Of a DNA stretch of 64,000 bases, positions 36,625 to 45,925 are shown piece after piece (positions within the stretch are counted from its first letter, which is position 1; every line of letters starts with the position of its first letter). A program made the position numbers and the translations under genes. Origin of the DNA: Aeoliella mucimassa (GTDB taxonomy: Bacteria; Planctomycetota; Planctomycetia; Pirellulales; Lacipirellulaceae); contig NZ_CP036278.1 of assembly GCF_007748035.1 (NCBI RefSeq), positions 434,001-498,000 on the forward strand. The letters run 5' to 3'. A model generated the notes under the pieces. It was not told the DNA's origin and did no database searches. It saw only the letters and a list, made by a program, of their open reading frames with translations.

Positions 36625-37542
36625 TTACCCAGGCGCCAGTATCTTACGCAAATGGTAGTGGAACTTGCCCAGCTTACCTCCGTAGTTGCCGGCCGACAGG
36701 GCGGGAATCTCCGGGCCAGCGGCCGCATGCAGGGCTAGCCGCATGGCGTCGGCCACCGCGGATTCGCTGGTGCCGTTTATCACAACTTCGTACGCACACT
36801 GGGCTTCCGGCACGAGCTGCGTGGCCACTCGCCCGCGAAGCGTGGGGCAAAACGCGTCGTTGGTCGAGGCTACCAGCCCGTCGTAGCGCGAGCCGACTTT
36901 GCTGCCGCTGCGGACTACGCCGCCAGGGAACGGGGTTATCACCTCGGCCAGCGAGGCGACTGCTTCCACGGCTCGCCGGGCCGAGTCGAGGGCCGCGCGC
37001 TGGCTGGTTCCCTGCACGATCAGGTTTCCCCCAGCGACCCCTTTTTGCACGCCGAGGGAGTCTTCCACCAGGAACTCACCATCCATTACGGGGATCCGCC
37101 AAAACCGCCGATCGGCTGGTTTTTTGCTCTTTTGAAATCCGTCGCCGAAGAATCGGATGTGGCTCCCCAGCGGAATGCGATCCTGCTCCACGGAGTCGTC
37201 GGGCGGCAACCCGTCGTACACGGCCGAGGTCGCGCAGGTCATCACGCACTGACCCACCCGCTTCGGCAAGGCCTTGGCCAGCGCGTCGGTCGAGAACCCA
37301 AACGCCAGCACCGCCGCGGCCGGCCGGCCGTCGGGCGATTCGTCAGCCGCCAGGCGGCGTTCCACGGCAATTTCGGCATCGCACTGAATGACGCTCGAAC
37401 CGTAGCCGCACAGCTCGCGAGTCGCAGCGTCGAGCCAGTAGTCGTTGATGGCCGACACGATGAGCCGCGCGTAACGCATGCGAAACGCTTCGGCAAAGGT
37501 ATCGACAACAAACGTAGGACCTATCTGCATGCGGTCCATCAT
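36625..37542 (-). CDS. mch: Methenyltetrahydromethanopterin cyclohydrolase
   Basis: A 305-residue Mch: converts methenyl-H4MPT to formyl-H4MPT in the methanopterin-linked C1 pathway, known from methanogens, methylotrophs and planctomycetes. Family landmarks are CGYGSSVIQCDAEI, VMTCATSAVYDGLP, FPGGVVRSGSKVGSRYDGL, ASTNDAFCPTLRG and SAGNYGGKLGKFHYHL. The start is put at the ATG pair 37542/37539; a TTG at 37566 is in frame but less likely. No other C1 gene is adjacent. It lies 258 bp upstream of the S1 gene. Cytoplasmic. Confidence 0.92.
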   Translation of the reverse strand: MMDRMQIGPTFVVDTFAEAFRMRYARLIVSAINDYWLDAATRELCGYGSSVIQCDAEIAVERRLAADESPDGRPAAAVLAFGFSTDALAKALPKRVGQCVMTCATSAVYDGLPPDDSVEQDRIPLGSHIRFFGDGFQKSKKPADRRFWRIPVMDGEFLVEDSLGVQKGVAGGNLIVQGTSQRAALDSARRAVEAVASLAEVITPFPGGVVRSGSKVGSRYDGLVASTNDAFCPTLRGRVATQLVPEAQCAYEVVINGTSESAVADAMRLALHAAAGPEIPALSAGNYGGKLGKFHYHLRKILAPG

Positions 37543-37602
37543 CGCCGGACAAAGCAACCGCGACAAGCCGAGGCAAGTTGTCGGAAATCGAGATCGCTTG
37601 GT

Positions 37603-38739
37603 TTAGAAGAATCCCCCGCCACCTTGAGGAATGGGGGGCTGAGGAGCCTCCGGGGCATTCGTGCTGTCGTCGCCGGTAGCTTCGCGATGTTCTCGAAGCT
37701 GGCGAAAATATTCTTGCATGGAAGCTTCATAGTGACGTTGAGCAGTCAGTTGTTGTTGGTAGGAAAGGTCGACGTGTGGTATGGAATATTCGTGTTGCTT
37801 CGCCCGCCTTAGGGCATCGAACAAATGGGTGAGCTGCTCGTGCACGTCGGTGGTCTGTGAAATAACCAGTAGCCCTGGCTGTATGGCGCGAATCTCTGCT
37901 TCGGGGCCACCATTCTCTACCCAGGTGTCGCTGGCAACCGTCGAGATAATCAGATCGATCAATGCGCTGATGTCTTCGGATCGGCGTTTCTTGTCCTCTG
38001 CTTCGGAGTTGTTCTCGTAACCAGGCTTTGCTGCCAGAATATCGCCGACCGGATATATAGCCACCTTAGGTCGGGTGAGGGCTTCGTCATCGCTAGTAAC
38101 CAGCAGCACCTCATCGGAGATCATGTAAGTCAAGTCGAATGGACGCAGCAGGTGTTGCAGTGCCGACCCAAGCGACATATGACGCAGGTTGACGGAGACC
38201 ACTTCGTCGGGGGAAATGGCGAGGTCGTCGAGCGCTGGGAGATCCAGCAGTACTTCGATTTCGTATTCGTCGCGAATGAACGCGACGACTTCGCTCAAAG
38301 GGGTATCGGTGAATTGCAGCCCACTCTTATACAGCGGGCGGGCGAGCACCTTCCGAATCCGCTCGTTCACCAACGCGTTCGGTTCGGCATAGAACACAGG
38401 AGTATTGATGCGGCTACTCGATAGAGGCTGTTCGCGCAGAGCACTATTTTCCCTCGCCCGCGATTCGGGGGCAGGCTCTTCGGCCGGTGCGGCGAACAGG
38501 CCGTCGGCGTCCCCCATCTGGTCCGGCTCTGGGGAGCCGAACAAATCGTCATCGCTCGCGTTGCCGTCGGAGGGGGCGAACAGGTCATCTTCCGACGAAC
38601 CGAACAGATCCGTCTCTCGTTCGTCGTTTGCCGGAGATCCGCCGAACAGATCGTCCTGGCTATGCCCAAACTGCGGGGCGAGCAGGCACCCAGCGACCAG
38701 GATGGCCGCCAGTGAAAGAATGGTTCGTTGAACGCTCAT
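37603..38739 (-). CDS. Secreted STN-like domain protein, third of three tandem paralogues
   Basis: A 378-residue exported protein with signal peptide 1-28. A low-complexity region (30-95) follows with repeated DDLFG/DLFG motifs (four or five). From about 125 to 215 a module typical of secretin/TonB short N-terminal (STN) folds reads LQFTDTPLSEVVAFIRDEYEIEVLLD, DLAISPDEVVSVNLRHMSLGSALQHLL and LTYMISDEVLLVTS. A C-terminal part (VYPVGDIL..., STVASDTWVENGG, LLVISQTTDVHEQL) resembles secretin N-domains. No secretin pore domain is present. Function unknown; related to its two upstream neighbours. Confidence 0.8.
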   Translation of the reverse strand: MSVQRTILSLAAILVAGCLLAPQFGHSQDDLFGGSPANDERETDLFGSSEDDLFAPSDGNASDDDLFGSPEPDQMGDADGLFAAPAEEPAPESRARENSALREQPLSSSRINTPVFYAEPNALVNERIRKVLARPLYKSGLQFTDTPLSEVVAFIRDEYEIEVLLDLPALDDLAISPDEVVSVNLRHMSLGSALQHLLRPFDLTYMISDEVLLVTSDDEALTRPKVAIYPVGDILAAKPGYENNSEAEDKKRRSEDISALIDLIISTVASDTWVENGGPEAEIRAIQPGLLVISQTTDVHEQLTHLFDALRRAKQHEYSIPHVDLSYQQQLTAQRHYEASMQEYFRQLREHREATGDDSTNAPEAPQPPIPQGGGGFF

Positions 38740-38781
38740 GATGTTTTATACCCCTGTGGAATTGGTGGACCGAGCCAAAGC

Positions 38782-39690
38782 TTACTGCGGAGGAGCAGAT
38801 GCCTCGTCTCGCAGGTCGCGAGCTGTCGGAGCGATTCGACGCAGGCGCGCCTGGTACGCGGTGTCGTCTTCGTCGAAGCCTTGCGACGGAAGTCGGGCTT
38901 GTGGCCCAATGCGGCTTGGTTGGGCATACTCGTGTTGCTGGGCCTTACGAATAGCCTGCAGCAGGCTCTGCACCTGTTGATGCACCTCGTACGTATTCGA
39001 AACGATGATCAAGTTCGGTTTGGCATAGCGAATCAATCCAGGGTGGCCATTGTACAGCCATCCATCCACATTGCAGTTTGCCACGACGATCTCTTGCAAC
39101 ACCTGGATCGGCAGTTTGGGGTTGCCTTGAGCATCGCTCGCCAGTTGACCATCGTCGACTTGCATCGGCTCGATGATATCGCCTGTTGGGTAGACGATCA
39201 CCTTCAATTGCGACAGGGCTTCGTCCTCGGAAGTCACCACTAACACCCCGCTGTTCTCCACCAGAAAGGTCAGATCCAACTGGCGAAGCAGATGACGCAA
39301 GGCGCTGCGAAGCGTCACCCGCTGCTGGTCGATGGTTACCGGATCGTCGGGCGACAAGCCGAGGTCGTCGAGTGCATCGAGGTCGAGTCGGATTTCGAGC
39401 TTGTATTCCTGGCGAATATATCGCAGCACTTCCGATAGTGATTCGTCTTGAAACTCCAGGCCCTCCTGATGCAGCGGGCGGTCGATGATTTGCTCGACCT
39501 CCTGCCAACGCTTGGGTAGATCGTCGGCCCAAAACACAGGACCCCCCAGGCGCTTGGTGATCTCGGCATCCAGCTCCGGCGAGCGAGTGAGCGGGGCTGG
39601 GGCCTGCGGGGGCTGGCCGAGACCCCTGAGCGTCGGCAGCACCGCCACCATCACCAGCAGGGCAAGTAATGTGGTTTTCACTGAACTCAT
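38782..39690 (-). CDS. Secreted STN-like domain protein, second of three tandem paralogues
   Basis: A 302-residue protein with signal peptide 1-24. It lacks the DPFG/DLFG repeats of its neighbours. The shared module is LEFQDESLSEVLRYIRQEYKLEIRLD, DLGLSPDDPVTIDQQRVTLRSALRHLL and LTFLVENSGVLVVTSEDE, followed by VIVYPTGDII and LIIVSNTYEVHQQVQSLLQAIR. Its ATG overlaps the stop of the upstream paralogue by four bases (39687-39690), so translation is coupled. The sequence is diverged (for example NVDGWLYNGHPG where the others have TWVENGG). Function unknown, envelope location likely. Confidence 0.8.
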   Translation of the reverse strand: MSSVKTTLLALLVMVAVLPTLRGLGQPPQAPAPLTRSPELDAEITKRLGGPVFWADDLPKRWQEVEQIIDRPLHQEGLEFQDESLSEVLRYIRQEYKLEIRLDLDALDDLGLSPDDPVTIDQQRVTLRSALRHLLRQLDLTFLVENSGVLVVTSEDEALSQLKVIVYPTGDIIEPMQVDDGQLASDAQGNPKLPIQVLQEIVVANCNVDGWLYNGHPGLIRYAKPNLIIVSNTYEVHQQVQSLLQAIRKAQQHEYAQPSRIGPQARLPSQGFDEDDTAYQARLRRIAPTARDLRDEASAPPQ

Positions 39691-40739
39691 CGAGATTCCC
39701 TCTCTTGGGGCTCGACCTCACGTGCTCGACCTCCTGCGCCTGTTCTTCCACCAAACTCTCCGCCACGGCCGCCGAACCCTCCGCCCCCGCGGCCGCCGAA
39801 CTCTCCTCCACCGTAGCCGCCATCGCCACCATAACCGCCGCCAAATCCTTCGTTACGCGGTGGTTGGGGGGAGGGCACTGCGTAATCGTCTTGCTTCGCC
39901 AACCGAAGCGCAGCGAGTAACTGCTGCACCTGTTCGTGCACCGCTTGCGTTTGCGAGATGACCAAAAGGCCAGGCTGCAGCGGTCGCATCTCGGCCAGGG
40001 GACCTCCGTTTTCGACCCACGTGTCGGAGGCCACGGTCGAGAGGATGTTGCCAATTAGGCTGTCGAAATCTTGGGGCATCCGGGGATTGTTGGGGTCGGA
40101 GAGAATATCGCCGACCGGGTAGACGGCCACGGTCATCATCGTGGCGGCTTGTTCTTCGGAGGTAATCAGCAGCACCTCGTTGTCGACTACGTAAGTCAGC
40201 TCCCCTGGCTTGAGCATCAGGCGAAGTGCCGAGCCGAGCGTGATGTTGCGCATGTTGACATTGATTGGATCATCGGGCGAGATTGCTAGATCGTCGAGGG
40301 CGGGGATGTCGAGCTGAACTTCGATGTTGTACTCATCGCGAAGAAAATCAACGATCTCCGACAGTGGGGCGTCTTGGAACTCAAGTCCCAGAGGATTCAG
40401 CGGCTGGGCCAGGGCGTAGCGGATGGCTTTGTGCCGTTCCGAATCGCCATCGGCCCAGTAGACGGGCGTTTTCGGTTTGGGCGGGGCGGGGCGAGCATCG
40501 CGCTCCTGTGGACGCGGGGCCGGCGGGGCAGGTGCCTCGGCAGTAGGAGCCGACTCGGATCCACCAAAGCCAAAGGGATTATCACCTTCGCCGAAGGGAT
40601 TATCGCCACCAGGTCCGTCGAAAGGGTTCTCTTCGCCAGGGCCGCCGAAAGGGTCCTGGGCCTGCGTGAGCGTGGGACTCATCGCAAAAGTGCAGGCTGC
40701 CAATAGAAATACGGGTGCCGCCAGACGCGAAATACTCAT
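39687..40739 (-). CDS. Secreted STN-like domain protein, first of three tandem paralogues
   Basis: A 350-residue protein with signal peptide 1-27. A stretch with four phenylalanine repeats (DPFGGPGEENPFDGPG, GDNPFGEGDNPFGFGG) follows. The module LEFQDAPLSEIVDFLRDEYNIEVQLD, DLAISPDDPINVNMRNITLGSALRLML and LTYVVDNEVLLITSEE spans about 115-200. Secretin-like VYPVGDIL and LLVISQTQAVHEQVQQLL come next. The tail is Gly/Tyr/Arg-rich (GGGYGGDGGYGGG). First gene of the three-gene unit; no promoter recognised in the 196-bp gap upstream. Function unknown. Confidence 0.8.
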   Translation of the reverse strand: MSISRLAAPVFLLAACTFAMSPTLTQAQDPFGGPGEENPFDGPGGDNPFGEGDNPFGFGGSESAPTAEAPAPPAPRPQERDARPAPPKPKTPVYWADGDSERHKAIRYALAQPLNPLGLEFQDAPLSEIVDFLRDEYNIEVQLDIPALDDLAISPDDPINVNMRNITLGSALRLMLKPGELTYVVDNEVLLITSEEQAATMMTVAVYPVGDILSDPNNPRMPQDFDSLIGNILSTVASDTWVENGGPLAEMRPLQPGLLVISQTQAVHEQVQQLLAALRLAKQDDYAVPSPQPPRNEGFGGGYGGDGGYGGGEFGGRGGGGFGGRGGEFGGRTGAGGRAREVEPQERESR

Positions 40740-40935
40740 CGTCGATCTCCCCTTGGATTAGCGCTGACCTCGCCGGAAATGGCGAAGCCGGTTGATTGCC
40801 ACGATAACGGGAATCGCAGCGCGCGGGGAGATTTATTCCGCAAAACCTGCAAAGTACCAAGGAGTAGGCAAATCGCTCGAGTGGCTTGCAAGCGTAGAGA
40901 GGACTGCTTTAAGCGAAAGCAGCATCAAGCCTGGC

Positions 40936-41361
40936 TCAGCCGGCCTTGCAAGCGGGCGACAGTCCACTCGTAACCCCAAGCAGGCGACCGCCACTTTCGT
41001 ACCAACCAAAGCTGGTGAACCGGCACCAAAGCAGGTCGACCTCGAGTTGCACGATGCCTTCGTCGGGCAGTTCGATTTCGAGCATCCCGTGGCGGTAGGG
41101 AATCGGTTTCTGGTGGAAGAATCCGATCCCACGGTCGCATACGTCTTTGCCGACCACGGTGAACGACTGCGCAAGCTCCGGCGGCAGTTCGTCGCGCGGT
41201 GAGAGTTCAAAGATATAGGGGATTGCATGTCGCGTGGTGCTGCGACGTTCGCGGCCAACTTTTGGTTGTAGCCGCTTGAGGAGTTCTGCGACTTGCGATC
41301 CAAGCATACGAGGAACTTGGCACGTCAGTCCGCCGGTAGGGGTGTTACCAATCCAAGCCAT
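40936..41361 (-). CDS. Hypothetical protein, possibly PilZ-like
   Basis: About 141 residues from the ATG 41361; an inner start at 41307 is equally possible. The pattern RERRSTTRHAIPYIFELSP near residue 40 (Arg-rich turn before a strand), VVGKDVCDRGIGFFHQKPIPYRHGMLEIELPD and WCRFTSFGWYESGGRLL resembles PilZ domains (RxxxR then D/NxSxxG), here with D-R-G-I-G in place of DxSxxG. Cyclic-di-GMP binding is therefore uncertain. Upstream of the three secreted paralogues on the same strand, separated by about 200 bp. Confidence 0.6.
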   Translation of the reverse strand: MAWIGNTPTGGLTCQVPRMLGSQVAELLKRLQPKVGRERRSTTRHAIPYIFELSPRDELPPELAQSFTVVGKDVCDRGIGFFHQKPIPYRHGMLEIELPDEGIVQLEVDLLWCRFTSFGWYESGGRLLGVTSGLSPACKAG

Positions 41362-41661
41362 GAATGCGAATTCCAGACGGTGCAGCCCGAGCGCAACATC
41401 GGGCAAAAGGAGGAGGGGGCTTCGCGTCGGTCGTGACAGAAGCGGGTGGTGGGACGAGCGGCCCACGGCACGAGTAGATTGGGTCTACCGAGGCGAACCA
41501 GTGAAAAGTAGCTTGCCAAACAGAGCTTTGCCAACGAAGTTTTGGCACTTCGCGCAAGGGGTAGGAAGTATTTTCCGGCAGAATCGGCAAACGCGCAAAC
41601 GCAGGAGCTTGCGGAATAATAGGAGTGTGCGGACCTGGCAGAGGTGTGTCGTTTGGGCTCG

Positions 41662-42075
41662 CTACGGAACCAGATTCGAGACCAAAAGGGCGATGCCGCA
41701 CATCACGGCGACGATGCCAGCGACCACAAACACGTCGCGCCAGCCGGCCATCGCCTGACGCTGCTGTTCGACTGCCAGCGGCATTTGAACCAACGTCCGC
41801 GACTGCCGCCGCGTGGCCGTGGTGCGCAAAGCCGTTTGTTGCAGTTCGGCCATTACCGCGCGTGCGGGCTGCGACTCGCCCCAGTAGCCAGGCAGGTCGC
41901 GGCCTTCCCAGGCGGGAACCGACTCCTCAAACACGTCGTGGGCGGGGCGCAACGCTTCGGCAATGCGCCAGCAAGTGGGGCAATGGTCGAGATGGTTTTC
42001 CACTTCGATGTCCGAACGATCGCCTGTGGGAAAGGGACCACTCGTGAGAATCATGAAAACCTGATCGCAATTCAT
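41662..42075 (-). CDS. Membrane-anchored anti-sigma-like zinc-finger protein
   Basis: A 137-residue protein whose cytoplasmic part has the ZAS/zf-HC2 pattern VENHLDHCPTCWR (His-x3-Cys-x2-Cys). A polar helical linker and one membrane helix at the C-terminus (VFVVAGIVAVMCGIALLVSNL) follow. Anti-sigma factors of this type bind ECF sigma factors, but none is adjacent. The ATG at 42075 (MNCDQVFMIL) fits the usual short N-terminus; an upstream frame to 42138 is open but untypical. Confidence 0.78.
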   Translation of the reverse strand: MNCDQVFMILTSGPFPTGDRSDIEVENHLDHCPTCWRIAEALRPAHDVFEESVPAWEGRDLPGYWGESQPARAVMAELQQTALRTTATRRQSRTLVQMPLAVEQQRQAMAGWRDVFVVAGIVAVMCGIALLVSNLVP

Positions 42076-42342
42076 CGAACAAGCCTCCGAACCAACGACT
42101 TTTTGAAAGAGGTGCAGCGGTATCGCTACGCAATCCAAGTGGGCAAACCGGGCAGCCGGATTGGTTGCGCGAGATATGGAAAAAGTGACGACCGCCTAAG
42201 TCGAAGTTGCAAGTCCAGAAGAGTGTTTCGTAGTTTAGCCGAATTAGCGGGCGTGATGCCAGACGTGTTTTTCAAGAACCAGCGGTCCTCGGCCATCCGC
42301 AGTTGCGGGCCGAGGTCGCTGATTCTGCAAGCCGGCAGGTGG

Positions 42343-42816
42343 TTATTCGAGCGACTTCAGCGCCGCGAGCACTTTCTCGTCGTGCCCATCCACTTGCACC
42401 CGCTTCCATACCTTCGCAACTTTGCCCTGGGCGTCGATGAGAAACGTGCTGCGTTGGATGCCCATCGACTTCTTGCCGTACATGTTCTTCTCGCGCCAGG
42501 CACCGTATTTTTCGGCGACTTTGTGATCCTCATCGACCAGCAGCGGGAAGTTCAGTTCGTATTTGTCGCGGAATTTCACGTGGCTTTCGATCGAGTCGGT
42601 GCTCACGCCGAGCACGACGGCTCCCAGTTTCTTGAGCTCGGCTTTCGCATCGCGAAACGCGCAGGCCTCGCGGGTGCAGCCGGGCGTGTTGTCGCGGGGG
42701 TAGAAATAGAGCACCACCGGCGAGCCCGCCAGTTCCGACAAGCGAACCTTCGACCCGTCGTCGGCGGTCAGTGTAAATGCGGGGGCTTTTTTGCCTTCCT
42801 CCACCCAATCGGCCAT
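42343..42816 (-). CDS. bcp: Peroxiredoxin, Bcp/PrxQ type
   Basis: A 157-residue thiol peroxidase. The AhpC/TSA fold is evident: APAFTLTADDGSKV, VVLYFYPRDNTPGCTREACAFRD with peroxidatic Cys47 and resolving Cys52, GVSTDSIESHVKF, FPLLVDEDHKVAEKYGAW. It reduces H2O2 and organic hydroperoxides using thioredoxin. The ATG at 42816 gives the standard length. Divergent from rsfS, 159 bp apart, so the promoters share that gap. Confidence 0.95.
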   Translation of the reverse strand: MADWVEEGKKAPAFTLTADDGSKVRLSELAGSPVVLYFYPRDNTPGCTREACAFRDAKAELKKLGAVVLGVSTDSIESHVKFRDKYELNFPLLVDEDHKVAEKYGAWREKNMYGKKSMGIQRSTFLIDAQGKVAKVWKRVQVDGHDEKVLAALKSLE

Positions 42817-42975
42817 CGTTCGATCCTTAAAATATTTGTGAGTTGCACAACGCGAAACGCTGTAATTGTAGGCGTCTGCGGGCGAGTGAGGAGCCCCGAC
42901 CGGGCCGCCGCAATTGTTCCGCCGCCGATTGTTCGATAAAATGCAGAGCTTAGGACAACAATTCCCCTTACTCCA

Positions 42976-43404
42976 ATGAACCTTACGAGCCCCTTGTCTG
43001 AACCCACCCCCGCCAGCGACACACGTGCCGAGCGCAGCTTGCAGCTCGCGATAGCCGCTGCCCGCACCGCCGCCGATAACCGTGGCCAGAACATCCGTCT
43101 CCTCGATATGCGAGGGGTCACGCCCGAGTTCGACTACTTCGTGATTGTCACCGGTAATAGTCGCCGGCAGCTGCACGCGATCAGCGAAGAGATCGATCAC
43201 TGCCTGGAAGACGACCTCGGCGACAAGCGGATAGGCATCGAAGGCTACAGCGAAAGCCGCTGGATCTTGCTCGATTATGGTTCGGTGGTCGTGCACCTGT
43301 TCGATCAGGAAACCCGCGACTACTACGCCCTCGAGGATCTCTGGCAGGATTCGAAGCCGGTAGAGCTTCCCTGGCAGGACGACGAGCCGACCGCCGGCGA
43401 GTAA
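42976..43404 (+). CDS. rsfS: Ribosomal silencing factor RsfS
   Basis: A 142-residue RsfS/Iojap protein that binds ribosomal protein uL14 and blocks subunit joining in starvation. Family features: AAARTAADNRGQNIRLLDMRGVTPEFDYFVIVTGNSRRQLHAISEEI (shown in parts: LLDMRGVTPEFDYFVIVTG and NSRRQLHAISEEI), KRIGIEGYSESRWILLDYG, VVVHLFDQETRDYYALEDLW. The N-terminal 20 residues are a flexible extension. Upstream of argS with about 200 bp between. Confidence 0.95.
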   Translation: MNLTSPLSEPTPASDTRAERSLQLAIAAARTAADNRGQNIRLLDMRGVTPEFDYFVIVTGNSRRQLHAISEEIDHCLEDDLGDKRIGIEGYSESRWILLDYGSVVVHLFDQETRDYYALEDLWQDSKPVELPWQDDEPTAGE

Positions 43405-43606
43405 ACCGCAGCGGTTTGTAGTTTCCGTCCACTCCCAGACTTTACTCCTAGGGGGCTGCTGTGTCTGTAGCCCGCCCTGCGCAGCTGCGTATCGCGATCT
43501 GTTGCCTGGCGGCCCGTAGCGCGAGCCCCCTCCATGCTCGCCCGTCGCTAGGGTACAAACTAGGTTTTGCGGTCGCCTAGGCACACTCTCCCACCCCTCG
43601 GAAATC

Positions 43607-45577
43607 ATGAACTTTCTCGCCGAACTACGTGAACGGTTTGCCAACAGCCTGGCCTCGCTCGATGGATTCACCGGCGACGTTGCCCCTGTGTTGGAATTGA
43701 TTCGCTCGAGCAACGATGCCAAGTTTGGCGACTACCAGGCCAATTGCGCGATGCCGCTCGGCAAGCAGCTTGGCAAGCCGCCGCGGGAGATTGCCGCCGC
43801 GCTGGTCGCTGCGCTCGACGTGTCCGACCTGTGCGAACCGCCCGAGATCGCCGGCCCGGGCTTCATTAATCTCAAGCTCACCGACGCTGCCTTGGTGGGA
43901 GCACTGCAGGCCGCGGCCGCCGATACCGAGCACCTCGGTGTGCCGACCGTCGCGAAGCCGCGCACCGTGGTGGTCGACTACTCGTCGCCCAACGTGGCCA
44001 AACCGATGCATGTGGGCCACATTCGATCGACCGTCATCGGGGCGGCCATTGGCAACGTGCTTCGTTTCCTGGGCCATCGGGTGATCACCGACAATCATAT
44101 CGGCGACTGGGGCACCCAGTTCGGCATGATCATCTACGGCTACAAGCACTTCGCCGACGAAGCAGCCATCGCCAAAGATCCCGTGCCCGAACTGAGCCGG
44201 CTCTATCGGCTCGTGAACACGTTGGTGGAGTACCACAACGCGAAGAATAACGGACTGCCGGCCCTCGAAGAGAAGCTCGCCACCCAGCAGCAGCTTGTCG
44301 ACGAGCTCAAGGCCGTCGAGCCGACCGGCGACAAGAAAGCCGACAAGGCGGCCGCCAAAAGGCTACGGCAGGCGGAGAACTCCCTCAACGATCTGCTCGG
44401 CGAGCAAAAGTCGCTCGAAGAGAAGCTCGCCAAGATCGACGACGACCCTCAGCTCGCCCCGCTGGCAACGGAACACACGAACATCGCGCGGGCGGTACTC
44501 GACGAGACTGCCAAGCTTCACTCTGGCGACACGACGAATAAAGAGCTGTGGGAGACGTTCCTGCCAGCGTGCCTGACCGCGATCCAGAAAACATACGATC
44601 GGCTGAACGTTACGTTCGACCATACGCTTGGCGAGAGCTTCTATCACGATCGCTTGCAAGCCGTGGTCGACGACCTGGTCGCCCGCGGGCTGGCGACCGA
44701 GAACGAGGGGGCGATGTGCGTGTTCCTCGAAGGTCATGCGGCTCCGTTTATTGTGCGGAAGCAGGATGGTGCCTTCCTGTACTCCACGACTGACTTGGCG
44801 ACCATCGCTTACCGGCTCGAGAAGTGGCAGCCCGATGCCATCCTGTACGTGGTCGATCATCGGCAAGGTTTGCACTTCGAGCAATTGTTCGCCACGGCCA
44901 AGCAGTGCGGCTGCGAGAACGTTGAACTAATGCACGTGAGCTTCGGCACCGTACTCGGTAAAGATGGCAGGCCGTATAAAACCCGCAGCGGCGACGCGGT
45001 TGGTTTGATGGGTTTGTTGGACGAAGCGGTCGACCGCGCCCGATCGCTGGCCGACGCGAGTCCCATGCTCAAGACCGACGAGGAACGGCAGCAAGTCGCC
45101 GAGCGAATCGGCATCGGTGCAATCAAGTACGCCGACCTGGCCCACAATCGAACCAGCGATTACAAGTTCGACTACGACAAGATGCTGGCCATGAATGGCA
45201 ACACGGCTGCTTACATGCAGTACAGCTACGCCCGCGTGCGGGGGATTTTCGAGAAGGCCGAAGTCACCGAAACCGAGGCCCTGGCCGGCGCCGACCAACT
45301 GGTGCTCGGCTCGCCCGAAGAACGGGCGCTCGGGATGATGCTTTGCCGATTTGCCGAATCGCTCGACAAGGTGTTAGAAGAGTACCGACCAAATCATTTG
45401 ACGAGTTACTTGTTCGATCTGGCAAGCTCGTATGCTGGGTTCTTCCAGAACTGCCCAGTGATTAAGGCCGAGACCGATTCGCTACGAACGAGTCGCCTGG
45501 CCCTCTGCGCGCTGACCGCCCGCACCTTGGGAATAGGCATGGGGCTACTTGGTATTGAGTGCGTGGAGCGGATGTAG
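43607..45577 (+). CDS. argS: Arginyl-tRNA synthetase
   Basis: A 656-residue class I synthetase that charges tRNA-Arg. The HIGH-type site is in SSPNVAKPMHVGHIRST (about 125-141); ITDNHIGDWGTQFGMIIYG, FLYSTTDLATIAYRL and VDHRQGLHFEQLF follow. The anticodon-binding C-terminal domain ends with HLTSYLFDLASSYAGFFQNCPV. A Lys/Glu/Leu-rich coiled insertion (about 215-290, LATQQQLVDELKAVEPTG, EKLAKIDDD) makes it longer than the usual 550-590. There is no close partner downstream, since the following region is noncoding. Confidence 0.96.
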   Translation: MNFLAELRERFANSLASLDGFTGDVAPVLELIRSSNDAKFGDYQANCAMPLGKQLGKPPREIAAALVAALDVSDLCEPPEIAGPGFINLKLTDAALVGALQAAAADTEHLGVPTVAKPRTVVVDYSSPNVAKPMHVGHIRSTVIGAAIGNVLRFLGHRVITDNHIGDWGTQFGMIIYGYKHFADEAAIAKDPVPELSRLYRLVNTLVEYHNAKNNGLPALEEKLATQQQLVDELKAVEPTGDKKADKAAAKRLRQAENSLNDLLGEQKSLEEKLAKIDDDPQLAPLATEHTNIARAVLDETAKLHSGDTTNKELWETFLPACLTAIQKTYDRLNVTFDHTLGESFYHDRLQAVVDDLVARGLATENEGAMCVFLEGHAAPFIVRKQDGAFLYSTTDLATIAYRLEKWQPDAILYVVDHRQGLHFEQLFATAKQCGCENVELMHVSFGTVLGKDGRPYKTRSGDAVGLMGLLDEAVDRARSLADASPMLKTDEERQQVAERIGIGAIKYADLAHNRTSDYKFDYDKMLAMNGNTAAYMQYSYARVRGIFEKAEVTETEALAGADQLVLGSPEERALGMMLCRFAESLDKVLEEYRPNHLTSYLFDLASSYAGFFQNCPVIKAETDSLRTSRLALCALTARTLGIGMGLLGIECVERM

Positions 45578-45925
45578 ACCGCGAGGTCCAGATTGCGCAT
45601 TCCCCACGACTTCTCTAACTGGAGTGTGCGAAGCTGCGCACTCTGCTCTTTGTGGCTCACCAAGTAACCAGTCGCAAGAGTCAGCGGCACTTGAAATACC
45701 GGCGCGCGAGGGTGAGCGGTTCTGGCGACACCCAGTCGGGAGCATCAACCTTGTCGTGTGATGAAGAAGCTGACTTTTCTCTTGTTCCGCCTGCGGTAGG
45801 TACGCTGCGGTGATCTATGTTTGCACAGTTGTCGCTAGCAATATAGGCATATCAAGACGACTAGAATCGCTCGCATGTGTGGGGGCTGAGATCATCCACA
45901 CAAAGTCCGCAGAGGGGACCCGAAG
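45578..45925. other. Noncoding stretch downstream of argS
   Basis: No protein-like frame. I saw no clear terminator after argS. The last 15 bases before the next gene carry AGAGGGGA, a plausible ribosome site for the broken chemoreceptor gene. Confidence 0.4.
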
